From Holtermannia corniformis (taxonomy: Eukaryota > Basidiomycota > Tremellomycetes > Holtermanniales): a stretch of 64,000 nucleotides of DNA. The notes under the pieces were generated by a model. The model saw only the letters and a list, made by a program, of their open reading frames with translations. It was not told the DNA's origin and searched no databases. Positions 34,501-45,414 of the stretch are shown here, piece by piece. The stretch's first letter is position 1. Each line of letters opens with the position of its first letter. The position numbers were made by a program, and so were the translations under genes. The DNA lies in assembly GCA_001599935.1 (NCBI GenBank), contig BCIJ01000006.1:467373-531372 (forward strand). Direction: 5' to 3'.

Positions 34501-36297
34501 GGTGGTGTAGGGGCTATTGAAGCTGCGGGCGCGACCGCCACGCTTGCTCCCGTCATCGGTGTTGGTTGGCGACGCACACTCGCTGATCCCGATGGGACCG
34601 GGCTGGAGCGCGTTGAAGAGCTATCAAGGAACAGCGGTTCCGAGACATGTATAACAGGTCCAGCCGAAACCGGTGTTGGCTCTGGTGCCGACTCGATGAA
34701 TAATGCCTCGGCGGTGTCGTCGATGATCGGCTCTGCTGGGATTTGAGAACCCTTGACTTGCGTTGGGAAGGCGATTGGTTCGGCAGACGCGGCTTTGCTC
34801 TGACCTGTGGGTTGGTTCGTTGCGATGGGCGTCGGGACGACGGTAGGTCCTATGGAAGCGGCTTTCCGGGCGCCACCAGACAAAGTTGAGACAGGTTGAG
34901 AGAAGGATGCAGCGGTCGCTGCAAGGGCTGCCGCTGCAGCTTGAGCCGCTTGAGCCGCTTCGTGCGTGCTGGCGGCAGTTGATGCCGTCATGGGCGCGAA
35001 GCCAGCTATGATAGGCTGCGGACCTGATGGACCACTCAACGGTGGCTTGGTCGGCGCCGTGGAGGCCAAGGCGGTTACCGCGATTGTCTCTTTGCGTGGC
35101 TGCTGCGGCGTCTCGATTCGCTTGATCTTGCCAGACAGCGCCGGATCGCTGGATTTGTTGACGAATTTCCGTTCCCCACCATCCGAGACCTTGCTTTTGC
35201 CCTTTCCTTCCACCACTGTCGAGATGTCGTCTGACGGTTTCTTCTTCTTGACCTTTTCTTGCTTGCTCGACTCTGGGCTATCCACCACTCGCTTCCGCTT
35301 CATCTTACTCGCGAGCGGGATTTCTCCTGGAGATTCCGATGCACGTTTTGATTTAGCGTTGGCGCTGCTCGAAGGGCCAGGACCGGCTTCTGGCTTTGTT
35401 TCCACAGTTTTCTTGGTCCACTTGACTGATGATGAAGCCGTTGACGCTGGTGATACGGCGCGTTGCTTTTTGTGGACCGAGAGCTTTGGGCTGACGTCGT
35501 CCTTGGCTATCTTGGACGCATTAGGCGGAACGAGTGGTGTGAGTTTGTACGACTTGATAACGCGCTGGCGTTGTCTCATGTACTTTGCGTAGTCGCGGTC
35601 GCTGTCGGCTATCCAAGTTCCTAGCGAGAAAGAGGGTAAGCCCCGAAACCGGCCAGCTGCAGACAGACACGTACGCATGAGCGGTGCTGGCGTTTCATAC
35701 AGCATGCCCTCTTCGCCTCGTGGCTCAATCTGTCCCGGTTCGATGGGTAGACCGACAGCCTCCCAGAACCTATGCAGCCTCGTCAACACGGTCTGTCTCA
35801 GCGAACCGACCTGCTCACAGCGTCGGCATCGGGTGGTCCTGCTCTAAAAAGCTCTCGAACGGCTCCTCGGTATCGTCCGATACCTTGTGGTAGTTCTGCC
35901 ACTAAATGACCGAACGCATGGTGTCAGCGCGTGTGACGTGCGATGAATGAGATGGCCGACTTGCCAAGACACCGTATCGCTAGATAGAAGAGTTGACTCG
36001 TCAGCTAATGATACGAGGCCGAGACGAGCACGGGAAGCCCAACCTACCCATCCTGGGATCTTCTCGCCGTCCGCATTGGGTCGGACCATTTTCTCACCAT
36101 GATAGACTGCATACTTGATAGCGTCTAGCAGTAAGCGCACGGGATCAGCCACGCAGCTGTGAGATGCCCCTACTCGAGTACGCACCAACCTCATAGATGG
36201 GCGCCGCCTCGCCATCGCTGCCTGACCCCTCGGAAGAGCTTTCGCGCTCCCGTTTGACCTCGAGCCTGATCTCTTTGAATGTTGGGGAGTGTGGCAT
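31513..36297 (-). CDS. Large chromodomain-like protein
   Basis: Starts M-P-H-S-P-T-F-K-E. After three small introns the N-terminus reads Y-E-V-D-A-I ... G-W-W-Q-N-Y-H-K-V-S-D-D-T-E-E-P-F-E-S-F ... F-W. The spacing fits a diverged chromodomain (first aromatic, W-x-x-Y, D-x-T-x-E-P). A conserved block Y-A-K-Y-M-R-Q-R-Q-R-V follows, then about 600 residues of low-complexity Ala/Pro/Ser sequence with Lys/Arg-rich patches. A splice at about 33438/33394 (gttggt donor) joins this to a structured C-terminal region of about 590 residues with D-F-D-I-V-L-I-P, L-H-Q-L-S-G-D-V-H-G and further introns. Without that splice it would be two genes. Total about 1,400 residues. Chromodomains read methylated histone tails, so a heterochromatin role (Chp1/CDP-2 or HDAC-complex-like) is plausible inference. 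The C-terminal domain is unknown to me. Confidence 0.65.
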
Positions 36298-36577
36298 AGT
36301 AGAGACCTGTCGCTATGGATGTCTCATACTCTGGCTGCGCTACCTTTGACCTCTACGCGCTGCAAAACGGCGTTTGCCAACCTGTGACTGTGTTTGTGCA
36401 ACATGCACAAACCTCCGCGACAGTCAACACGCGAGTGCTGTGTCACGTGACTCAGCTCAAACTGGAGATAGTTGAAATATTGACAGAAATAAAACAGCGC
36501 TGTCAACTCGCTAGGTGGAGGTTCTGTCGTGCTAGAGCTCACGACCAACGCCAACTTTCGCTCTGGCATATACAACC

Positions 36578-37818
36578 ATGCTGCCTGCGACCCGCTGCCT
36601 GTGCAGGCGCTCACTCCCCTCTGTGGCATTCAAAAGAGCATTCAGCGTGTCCTTGAAGCGCGGCGACATCCTGAGCGAGCTCGACAAGACGCTCAATCCG
36701 CGTGAGATCATTGAAAAGAAGCGCAAGGCGTACGAGGAGCTGTATGCGGCCAAACTCAAGGCAAAGATGGAGGCGTGAGTCTTCAAGTGTACACGCAGTG
36801 TTGGATCACTGATGATACTCGCCAGAGAGGGCGCTACAGATCTCGACGAGCTGAAGCGCAAAGTCGTCGTGCCGAGTGTAGCAGAGCAGCTCAAGCGCCG
36901 AGCACGGATCGAAGAGGAGAAGCGGGATAAAGATCTCGCGGCAGTTGCGGAGGATAGCGAGGCCCTCGGAGACCGTGCTTCGGGAGAGCTGTCGATCGAG
37001 GAGAGGCGACGCTTGTCGGTCGAGCGGAAAAAGCAAGCAGAGGGTGACCGCTCAGGAATCAAGGCGAGATGCACTGGCTACGTCGATGTGACTATCGCTG
37101 ACGATAGCAGCCTCTCTCGAAAATCCTCAACCTTCCCTTGATCCATCTCACACCCCACACCAAGACCGATATAGAAAAGTTATGGACTGCCTACCACACT
37201 GCCCACCCGACCCTCGCACCCTCCTTCCTTTCCGCCAACCTCCCACCTGCGCTGTATGCGTCGATGCTGGCGACAGCGCAGCGCAACCCATCTTTCGTGA
37301 TCCCCCTCCCTCGCTCCGAGTCGTCGTCGACCGACGCATTCGAAATGTTCTTTCTTCAGTGGCTGTTCCACCCAACCCCGGGCATCAACCCATCCGACAA
37401 GACGGCGACACCGTTGCCCAAGACGACGTCGGTCATCTTTACCCCATTGGCCGAGTACAAGGCGTCGGGCGAGTGGGCGCACCCCTACCTCGTACTCACG
37501 CACTACCCTGACCTGTCAACGAGCCACGACGCCGTCCTGATGCGCGGTGATATCTCGCCGGTGCCACCTGCTGCTCCTGGCAAACCGCAAGCTCAAACGG
37601 CCAACAAGGACGGCTACCTCTTGACTCAGCAGCAAGCACAGCTCCTCTCGCTCGCCCTACAACGCTTCTACTGCACCGAATACGCTCCAGCAGGCGAGAC
37701 GGCCGCAGCCAAGAAAGAGCGTGAGGAGAGACTAGAGACCCTGACTGCGTTCCGGACCCGACCGGGCGAATGGGACTGGCAGCATCTGGTAGCGCAGAGC
37801 TTTGGCGGCGTAGTGTAA
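36578..37818 (+). CDS. ATP11: F1-ATPase assembly chaperone Atp11
   Basis: Binds free F1 beta subunit (the ATP2 product, encoded at 14.8-17 kb) during ATP synthase assembly in the matrix. The first about 25 residues are Arg/Ser/Leu-rich, a mitochondrial presequence. They are followed by G-D-I-L-S-E-L-D, a charged coiled region and the Atp11 domain S-G-I-K-P-L-S-K-I-L, W-x-x-Y-H, F-V-I-P-L-P-R, F-M/F-F-L-Q-W, V-I-F-T-P-L-A-E-Y-K and L-V-L-T-H-Y. The first intron is standard (gtgagt at 36776). The second starts with gc (after A-A-G, about 37064) and ends gatagcag (about 37110). That GC-AG reading restores the conserved S-G-I-K-P-L-S, whereas a GT alternative would leave a 29-nt intron. Divergent from the chromodomain gene, 280 bp apart. 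Confidence 0.93.
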
Positions 37819-38130
37819 TGTATCATCATGTCGCTACAGTCCCTCCAGGCTGAGACCAAGGCCAAGCCTTGGCGCCAATGACGACGCCAAAGGACCCCCT
37901 TCGATCAACCCCTCGTTTCACTCTAGTCGCTCTCGGCAATCAGGGGCTCACGGTGGATTCCGTGTGCACACGACACGAGGCTGCGCTCCATTCAGCTTGG
38001 CTTCTGGCCAAGGCATGGCGCGGTGCTGTGCGCGGCCACTACCACCTTCTTTCAGCTTCAGAAACTCTGACACGGAGCTGGCCTCCCGCATTACTAGCAC
38101 AGTACATCTCTCGAACCAACCGCAGAAACA
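37819..38130. other. Intergenic region before the small membrane protein
   Basis: 312 bp of 3' flank of ATP11 and 5' flank of the small membrane-protein gene. No conserved coding sequence or clear TATA box seen. Confidence 0.4.
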
Positions 38131-38472
38131 ATGGCGCCCGTGTGCAACGGCAACGGGATTGAGAACTGTAACAATTCAGAGGCGACCATCAACTTGCCCG
38201 CTATCGTCGGTCAGTCCTAGCCACCTGGCTAGCCAGCATAGACGCTGACGCATTCAGTTGGGAGTATCGTCGCCGTTGCTGCCCTCGGATTCGCCTGGTT
38301 CCTCCTCGGCTGGTATCTGGAGGAACGGCGCAAGAAGAAGGCTCTGGCGCGGATGGCGGCCGAGGTCGAAAAAGCCGATAGGGGCGAGGACGTGAGCGAC
38401 AAGTTGCCGTTTGTGAAAGCGCCTGCTAGGCCTGGCAGAGTGGCGCGACCGCTGGGAAGGGAGAGGCGGTGA
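38131..38472 (+). CDS. Small single-pass membrane protein
   Basis: Two exons, 38131-38209 and 38258-38472, sum to 294 nt, 97 residues. The N-terminal about 25 residues are polar with N-x-S/T-like sites (C-N-G-N-G, N-N-S-E). One hydrophobic helix follows (I-V-A-V-A-A-L-G-F-A-W-F-L-L-G-W), then E-E-R-R-K-K-K-A and a basic, Pro/Arg-rich tail ending R-E-R-R. By the positive-inside rule, the N-terminus would face the lumen, intermembrane space or outside, and the tail the cytosol. The intron (gtcagt ... cattcag, branch gctgac) splits a Val codon exactly before the helix. No family recognised; function unknown. The clear splice signals and topology make it likely real. Confidence 0.68.
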
Positions 38473-38661
38473 CATTGGTGGGCAGAGGAGGGATCGGGCT
38501 AGCCCTGGTTCCGCTGGGTCAGAGGGCGATGGGTATTGTAACGTGCAGGATGTCACTCTTTCTATGTATCTGTCAATATGGGCTGCATCGGTTGATTCGT
38601 ACTCTGGGACGTGCATGCGCAAGGGTAAGTCTGGAGGGATATCGTGTCACTGAGCGTGGCA

Positions 38662-39720
38662 TCACGCCAACAACCAACTTCTCCGCTCCCACCACCCTTT
38701 CGCGATCAGGTCCTCATGCACCACTCTCACAGCGCCGTGCGTCCCGTCGAACGGCTTGACCTTCTTTTGCTTGGTAGCACTTTCCGTTCCGCCCACCGCG
38801 AGCGTCTCAACAGACGGTTCGGGCGGTTCCCGTAGCAAGATGCTGCCCTTGCGGAACATGGGGTCCAGAGTGTTATAGTTGATACCGTATCTGCTGAAGA
38901 GGATCTCGTTCTTGTCACTTGACAGGGTACCCTGCCGGACATCAGCACGCTGGGATTCTCCGAGGAGGACGTACCTGAAGCGTTGCGTGAGCCTCTTTGG
39001 TTGTTTGTCCACCTTGCTGTATCAGTGCCCAGAACGTCGTGTTGTACAGGTTGTTGACGTGTGCTGTCCGCATCAATATGCTATCTCATGTGAACAGCTG
39101 CCGACGTACTGTCGGCTTGTCTCCACCCAAAGTAATCCCGAATCTCTTGCTCGCCGGGATACACTACGACTCGGCTGTCAAAGCTTGGGGGATACCTCAA
39201 GGGCATGGAGGGAGGAAAGCAGGCCGACCAGTGGAAGACATAGGAAGAGGTAAAGACGGATACGACAGCAGAGTTGATCTTGCTATCTTGTCCTCAGCAG
39301 GAAATCTACATCGAGTTGATGACCGACCTTCGTCTCCGGTTGTACAGTTTTGTACTTCTTCGCAGGAGGAAGCTGAATCGTATCGTCAGCATGCATGGAC
39401 AGTATAGTCAGCAGTATGTTCTCCCACCTGTACTCATCAGACTCTCCGAATGCCAGTACGACGTCGGGAAACTCGTCCATCACGCTCCTCGCTGCTCGAT
39501 CCATCAGATCCAACGCACGCCTGTCATTCGGCTTGTCAAAGTTGTGAGCATCCGAGAACCTAGTAGTCAGCTACTTGATGTGGCCGCCTGCTCGTACATG
39601 GACAGGTTCAACTCACTTGTGGAAGCCTCGACCGTCTATCCGAACGACCATGAAGGTGTTTGGGAGGATTGGGTCCGGTAGCTCAAAGTTGCGCACATAC
39701 TCGAAGCGTGACTTTGCCAT
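38662..39720 (-). CDS. THG1: tRNA-His guanylyltransferase
   Basis: Adds the extra 5' G(-1) to tRNA-His, required for its charging. The start [10 protein letters not shown] is the family signature, followed by [11 protein letters not shown] (metal-binding Asp), the D-L-M-D-R-A helix and F-G-E-S-D-E-Y-S (second catalytic Asp). After several short introns come [55 protein letters not shown] and a C-terminal W-W. The gene has about seven exons. It diverges from the ELMO gene, 202 bp apart. Confidence 0.95.
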
Positions 39721-39922
39721 TGCAGTGAAGCTGGCTTCGACTGGACGATTCACGGGGATTCAGAACAGCCGGCAAGGATCTTCCGCGTGAAAGAGGTCGG
39801 TGGATCCCTGCTTGCGTTCGTCATCAACTTTTGTGTGCCGTCAGTCACACGTGGTGAGAGTCCATCAACGATCATCAACTCTGCAGCTTGCTTAAGCTGG
39901 GACTCGAGGGAGACTAGCAGCA

Positions 39923-42900
39923 ATGAGTACGGCAGGCGAGCAGATGCCCCAGGTCTCGAGAGATATCCAGCCGACCAATGTGGTAGTCTGGAAAGGTGAG
40001 CACAGACGGCTCTCGTAAAGTGTCGCAGCTCATGGTGATCAGACAAGTCGATCAGGGCTAGGATAGATCCTACCTTGGTACGTCAGCTCGACTCTGTGGA
40101 CTTTCGAAAGCGACTCATGGTGTCATAGCCGGTGAGGGATGTCATCAGGCAGTTCAGCCTGTCATTCGACACCCCTGAACCCCACATCACTCTGGCGATT
40201 CGAGACGAGGCAGACAACCTCGTCACAGACGAGACCCTGCCGCAGAAGATCAAGGCCCACGAGAAGCTCAAGTCGGTGCTGCTGTTGGCGACTGCAAACT
40301 GCTACCGGCTGATCTGAGCACAGACTCGTGCCATCGCCAACACTTGACGCGCTCGATACCATTGCATCTCTAAAGCATGCCCTGTCTCCCGACGAGCCCG
40401 TTACTCTGCCGTCGCCGATCGGCAAGCCCTCCCTCACGCCCTACAAGATGGTGCTCTTCACTCTACCAAAGCACATCAAAGAGGAGGATTTCGCAATCGA
40501 GTTTATGCTACAAGGCGGAGTGGGACTCCTTGCAAAGCTGGTGGAGAAAGCTGGGCTTTTGTCGGGCAACTCGCTCGCTGTTGGTCAAGTCGATGGGCTC
40601 TGTGCTATCTACTGACGTAGGACAGTATGCTTTAAACGCCGTGAGCGCCGTACTGGAACTCGAGCACGGCTGGAACAAACTCTCAGACGACTTTATCAGC
40701 AAGGTACGTGACAGGTGATTCAAGGTACTTGCTGACCAGCGGATTGCAGATCATCGCAACCGTCGCCAACCACGACTTGACGAGTAACGTTGTGCGCCCG
40801 GCCACTTCAATCTTCACCAAGCTGCTTGTGGCATCTCCTCGGCAGTCACGCAAAGGCAAGGACAAGGAGCCGAAGGGGGACGGGGACTCGGTCCTGGTTT
40901 ACGGCTATGATCGCGTCTTCCCTTTGGTGCAGGCCAGTGGGTTTGACTTGATGGCCACTGTCGCTCGGCGCCTGGAAGGTGGAGATTTGGAGCTGCTTGC
41001 CCTCAGGTACTGATTTTCAACACTCCGGTGTATGTGGCTGATCCATCGGCAGTCTCGAGCTGGTTAACGAGCTGCTGAGATTAGCCGTGAATGACACGAA
41101 CGAGCGTGGGGATGGTATCATCCGTCATTTTGAGCACTTGCACATCCGTCGCCAAGTCTCCGTAAGTTGCATCGTCCTCGCCCCAGCAGACACTAAGCGC
41201 ACAGCGCTTGATCACGTCCAACATTTCAGCAACACTCACACCGCCCATCCTCCACTTTCAGTCAATCTTCATCCGCGTCGTCGAGCGCCGCATGCGCACG
41301 CCAGTCGAGCCATGGAAGAATGCAGACCATGAACGGATGCTGCACGCAATATGGGATGCTGCCAAGCTGCACAGCGCTGCGTCCGAGGGTCGTAACCGCT
41401 CTGGGTGGTCCGCGTTGGGCTTGGGTCTGGGAGGGCGGGAGGGCGGCGAAGGTGACATGTTTGACGGTGTGGGAGTGCATGGACTGGAGTGCTTGGTAGG
41501 CTTTGTCTTTGTTCCGTAGCGCTGCCAGGCTGACCATTGGCCAGTACGAGTACGCGGTGCACGAAGAGGACTTGTCGCGAGTGAGCATGCTTCTATGCTG
41601 TTGCTGCTCGGCTGACGCGGTCATAGCATGTCTTGGAGCAGACCGCTCGGCCAGCTACCCGGAGGTGTCCGATCGGCCTTGCGAGGTGCGTAGCGCCTTT
41701 ATTGCTTGGAAACTCACTGATATTACTGGCAGCGCCGAGTGCTGTCGTCTTTTGGTCGACTATTACAAGCAAGCAGTCACAGGGTCGAACGCCTCAACGC
41801 GCCCAAACTTGATGAACCTTCCAAAGCTCCACGCGTTGGTACTGCGCTTCTTCTTGCGGTACGTCTGCAGTCGTCTCTCATTCTACAACCAGCGACTGAC
41901 ATTCCACAGGATCTGGCAGGAGTCATCGTCCCAGGCAGCAGACTTTCCACGCGTCGTCAAGCTCACGCAAAGTCAAGTCCGCTCGGCAATGACAGACGAG
42001 AACGCAAAGTCATGGCTCCAGCTTGAGGTCGATTTCCTTGAGACGGATTATCGGACTGTAAGGGAGCGGCAGATGGTGGAGCTTGAGCAGGAGGATGAGG
42101 CACTGAGCGGACAGGCTATCAAGTGGGTTTCTGAGAGCTGCGTCGACGAGTGGCTGACACAGGCAGAGGGTTGCGGAGTAAATTGCAAAAGGAAGCTCTC
42201 GAGTTCATGACTGAACAGCGGTACGTTGAGCACGCCATGTTTGATCATACCTAATCGGTGTCGCAGCGTGGGTTGTATGCTTCAAGGTCGGTGAAAAGCA
42301 CCTATGCACGTCAAGGCACTAACTGTCGGCTCAGGAGGGTGGTTTTATACCGGAGTACTGTCGCGGTCCGGTGTCTCTACCACCAAACCGGCGCAGCCAA
42401 CCAGACCTTGGCGATTTATCAAGCTGGTCAGTCAACCTAATCAATTCGGTCACAGCTGACATGGAGTCAGCTGGCGAACCGCAAGATCCTTGCCTGGGAC
42501 GAGTTTGCCGCCCGCGAAGCCGTCGCGCCAAGTACAGTTGCCCTCGCTCAGCAAAGTGCGTTCCACGTGCAACACTAAAGTCTGAGCTTGCGACTGACGT
42601 CCGCAGTACCCCTCGCAAGCATCACTACCGTACTCCCACACACCTCGTCAAACGTTACCGCCCGCCAAGGCCAACCATCACCTAACAGCTTCTCACTCCT
42701 CGGCAGTCCGACCCAGAGCCTACTGGATGTAGTCTGCATTCACGCCGAGCAGTTTGCCGAGTGGATCGATGGATTCAAAGTCCTGCGGGACGAGGTCGGC
42801 GGTACGACGAAGGAGACTGCGCACTATGTTAATGTGGGTGTCGTGCTTCGGTGCAGGGACGAGGGCGCGGAGCTGACGCGATGACAGGTTCTGGCGGATT

Positions 42901-43101
42901 TGGCACTCAAAGTGAGATTACTGGGTACGTGGCTTGGGTGGCCAAAGACGATAGCTGACACGACAGACATGTCTGGCGAGGGCATCGCTGTGCCACAAAG
43001 TGTGACGAGCGGACCAGGTTCGTCCGCCTCTCTCTAGCAAAAGTCACTGACATGTGAACCCAGCGCCAACCAGTACCGACTTCTACTTTGCATCGTCCTG
43101 A
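39923..43101 (+). CDS. ELMO/CED-12 family protein
   Basis: ELMO proteins pair with DOCK-type exchange factors to activate Rac/Rho GTPases in actin control. The gene has many short exons. The N-terminal part (M-S-T-A-G-E-Q-M, then W-K-D-K-S-I-R-A-R) leads into armadillo-like helices (F-A-I-E-F-M-L-Q-G-G-V-G-L-L, A-V-L-E-L-E-H-G-W, I-I-A-T-V-A-N). The ELMO domain follows with G-V-H-G-L-E-C-L, E-Q-T-A-R-P-A-T-R-R-C-P-I and L-L-V-D-Y-Y-K, then a long helix ending R-T-V-R-E-R-Q-M-V. A C-terminal PH-like domain has F-M-T-E-Q-R-L-G, G-G-W-F-Y, W-R-F-I-K-L-A-N-R-K-I-L and F-A-E-W-I-D-G-F. Order and spacing match animal ELMO1. A DOCK partner is not in this window. Convergent with the next gene, 39 bp apart. 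Confidence 0.82.
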
Positions 43102-43140
43102 CGATGCAACCATACAACCTCAATCATCACACGGTGACCG

Positions 43141-44898
43141 CTACTCATACCCGTCGAGCGCGCGCGCCGCCTCATTCGGCACCATAGGCCTCGGCGCGTC
43201 CAATACGCCCATATAGCGCGAGAGCACGGCATCGCGCAACGACGGCTCCCATTGCCTGACCCAAGCGCCCTCGCGCATCCCCACGAGATAGTGCAGTTTC
43301 CCGTCTGGACCCGTCTTGATCGTCAGACCGTCTGGTGCGGACGATTTGGTGGCGTCTGGTAGCTCTGGATACGCTTTCAGCGGGTCTGTGCGGGCGTGAG
43401 CTCGTGTCATGGTATGAAAGTGAATGGGACGTACATGCGACACGCGCAACGTCCCATAGAGCCGTCCCGCGCGGGGAGAACCGGGCCCACAGCCAGATCA
43501 GAGGGAAGATGAGGGTGATCCAGCTCAAAAAGTAGATCCACGGCTGGGACAGGTCAGCGCTGAGCGGCGTGGCGGGTTTACAAGACTTGCATTGGACAGT
43601 GCCCTGCTGAGCCAATTGTTCGGCATGGCCGTCACGAGCGCGCCGGAGACTTCAAACTCGACGGTCACGGGCTGGTCGGACCGATAGCCTGTTGACAGGA
43701 TTGCCGACATGACCGCTATTGACGCCGTCAGCACTTTGAGCTGGAACAGAGTCATTGGAGGGCTACGCACCCGTCTTGACCGCTTTCGTGTCCCAGCCCC
43801 AGACCTCCTTTCGGAGCCTAAACTCCTTCAGGATGGCTGGCGAAGCGCAATACGCCTCGCACCACTGCATGAGGTCTGCACGGTCTCTCATCCCACGCTC
43901 GCGATCCGGGAGCAGAGCTTGGGTATCAACGTCGCCGTCGAGAGTGACCATTTGATGCCTTTGTCGCGTCTTGCCGTGCCGAGTGAGGAACTCGGGCGTC
44001 ATGGCCGTCCATGAAGGCCAGCCTAGATCCAGCCTGTGGTTCCGAAACTTGGACCACAGTTTAAGGACGTGGCGTGGCGTGCGTGGACCGGGCGATGCGA
44101 AAGATTGGTGCGGGGTAGGAGCGGTAGTGTAGTGTGGTGAGCCTCGGAGTGCGGGGGTTTCGGGTGCGATGGGGAAGAAGTGGACAGTGGATTGCGGGAT
44201 GGCAGGAGGCTGCAGGAAGGTGGAGAGGTTGATCTGTGTTCCGTGTCCCGTGTCAGTGTGGGATGCGAGAGCTAGATGAGCAGACGACTGACGTGCAGAT
44301 TGAAATCCACGACGGTTTCTTGTCTTGTTCCGTGTTCTGTCCGAGTCTGCCCGTTCTCGTGCCGCGTTTCGGTCGTGTTACGATGCTCAGTGTGCTGACC
44401 TGCAGTCATGTCAGCATACGAAGCTGCTGGCTGAAGTGAGCGGCAAACCTCGGCAGTGCAGCTATCACACAATCAGCCTTTGCAGCTGACGGCTCTACAA
44501 GACTCACCATGACCGTCGGCGGGATCTGCGCATGATAACGTATGAACTCGTACAGTACCATCGCTGTTCTCATCAGCCTCTGTTCGCCTTGTCCATCCCG
44601 ACTCACGATCCGCCAACTTTGGATCCCAGCTCCTGACCTCGCCACCACTCGTCACATCCCACCGCAGGCTCGCGACATCATGCAGTCCTTCGGCATCAAT
44701 AGACTGATACAAGTCCTCTTCATATCTCGGCCGCGTGAAGAGGTGTACCGTCTCTTCGGACGGTGGGTCTGCCCGGTTGTCAGGTGAGAGAGTCGACGGC
44801 CCCGGGCCTGGGGTGGCGGTGTATTCTGGCGGCGCGTCCTCGGGTGACGCTTGGATGTGATGAAGAGGTGCTAGCGGGTCCTTGGCGTCGTTGTTCAT
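43141..44898 (-). CDS. Conserved basidiomycete membrane protein, function unknown
   Basis: Starts M-N-N-D-A-K-D-P-L with a Pro/Ser-rich N-terminus containing P-P-E-Y. After W-D-P-K-L-A-D an intron (gtgagtcggg ... gagaacag, about 44570-44613) leads to M-V-L-Y-E-F-I and I-P-P-T-V-M. Next is a Thr/Glu/Arg-rich block (H-T-E-H-R-N-T-T-E-T-R-H-E) with D-F-N-L, then L-W-S-K-F-R-N-H-R-L-D-L-G-W-P-S-W, W-C-E-A-Y-C-A-S and L-K-E-F. Then come N-W-L-S-R-A-L-S-N, one hydrophobic helix (W-I-Y-F-L-S-W-I-T-L-I-F-P-L-I-W-L-W), R-F-S-P-R-G and A-R-V-A-Y-P. This succession matches, from memory, a family frequent in Agaricomycetes with no known function. Convergent with the ELMO gene. Confidence 0.7.
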
Positions 44899-45414
44899 TG
44901 CTGCTGGTAGCTGGATAGCCGAGCTGCTTGAAGTCGAATGGGAGCACTGCCTCTACGACGGTGCGTCCCGTTCCGTGCGCTCGGTGGCAAATCGTCAGAG
45001 TTGTCGGCTGCCGAGACGGTGACGAGACGTCGACGACGATGAGAGCAGCGAGCGCTTGTCAGCACGCAGACATCTTTCACCACGTCCATAGTGTACAGCT
45101 CATGCTAACTGATACAGACCGCGCTGAGAGCTCGAGAAGGAGTCTAGAAAGGATGCATTAACACGACCGTCCTCTGTCGTTACGCCTTGACTGGGTCTGT
45201 GCGCTTCACACAGCTGCATCTTGTACGATACAGCAGGTCGGGAGCGTCTGTACTTGCAAGCTACCATGGGTCATGCATGCTGACTGGAAGCACTCGCTGC
45301 CACCTGCCACACTGCTCGCACGTCATGGCCCCTATCCGTCCCGGTCACACGCGCAGGGTGCTGTCGCCTCTTGCCCATCTGCTAGGCATCACCTACTCAA
45401 CACCAAACAACATC
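44899..45414. other. Divergent intergenic region, nothing recognised
   Basis: 516 bp between the start of the membrane-protein gene (minus) and the next ATG on the plus strand (45415). An open frame continues upstream of 45415 to 45187 without resemblance to anything; it is probably leader sequence. No TATA box or repeat stands out. Confidence 0.4.

Noticed and set aside
45187..45414. In-frame N-terminal extension of the gene at 45415
   Set aside because: The exon structure (five-codon exon and gtaagc donor) fits a start at 45415, and the upstream residues have no conserved features.
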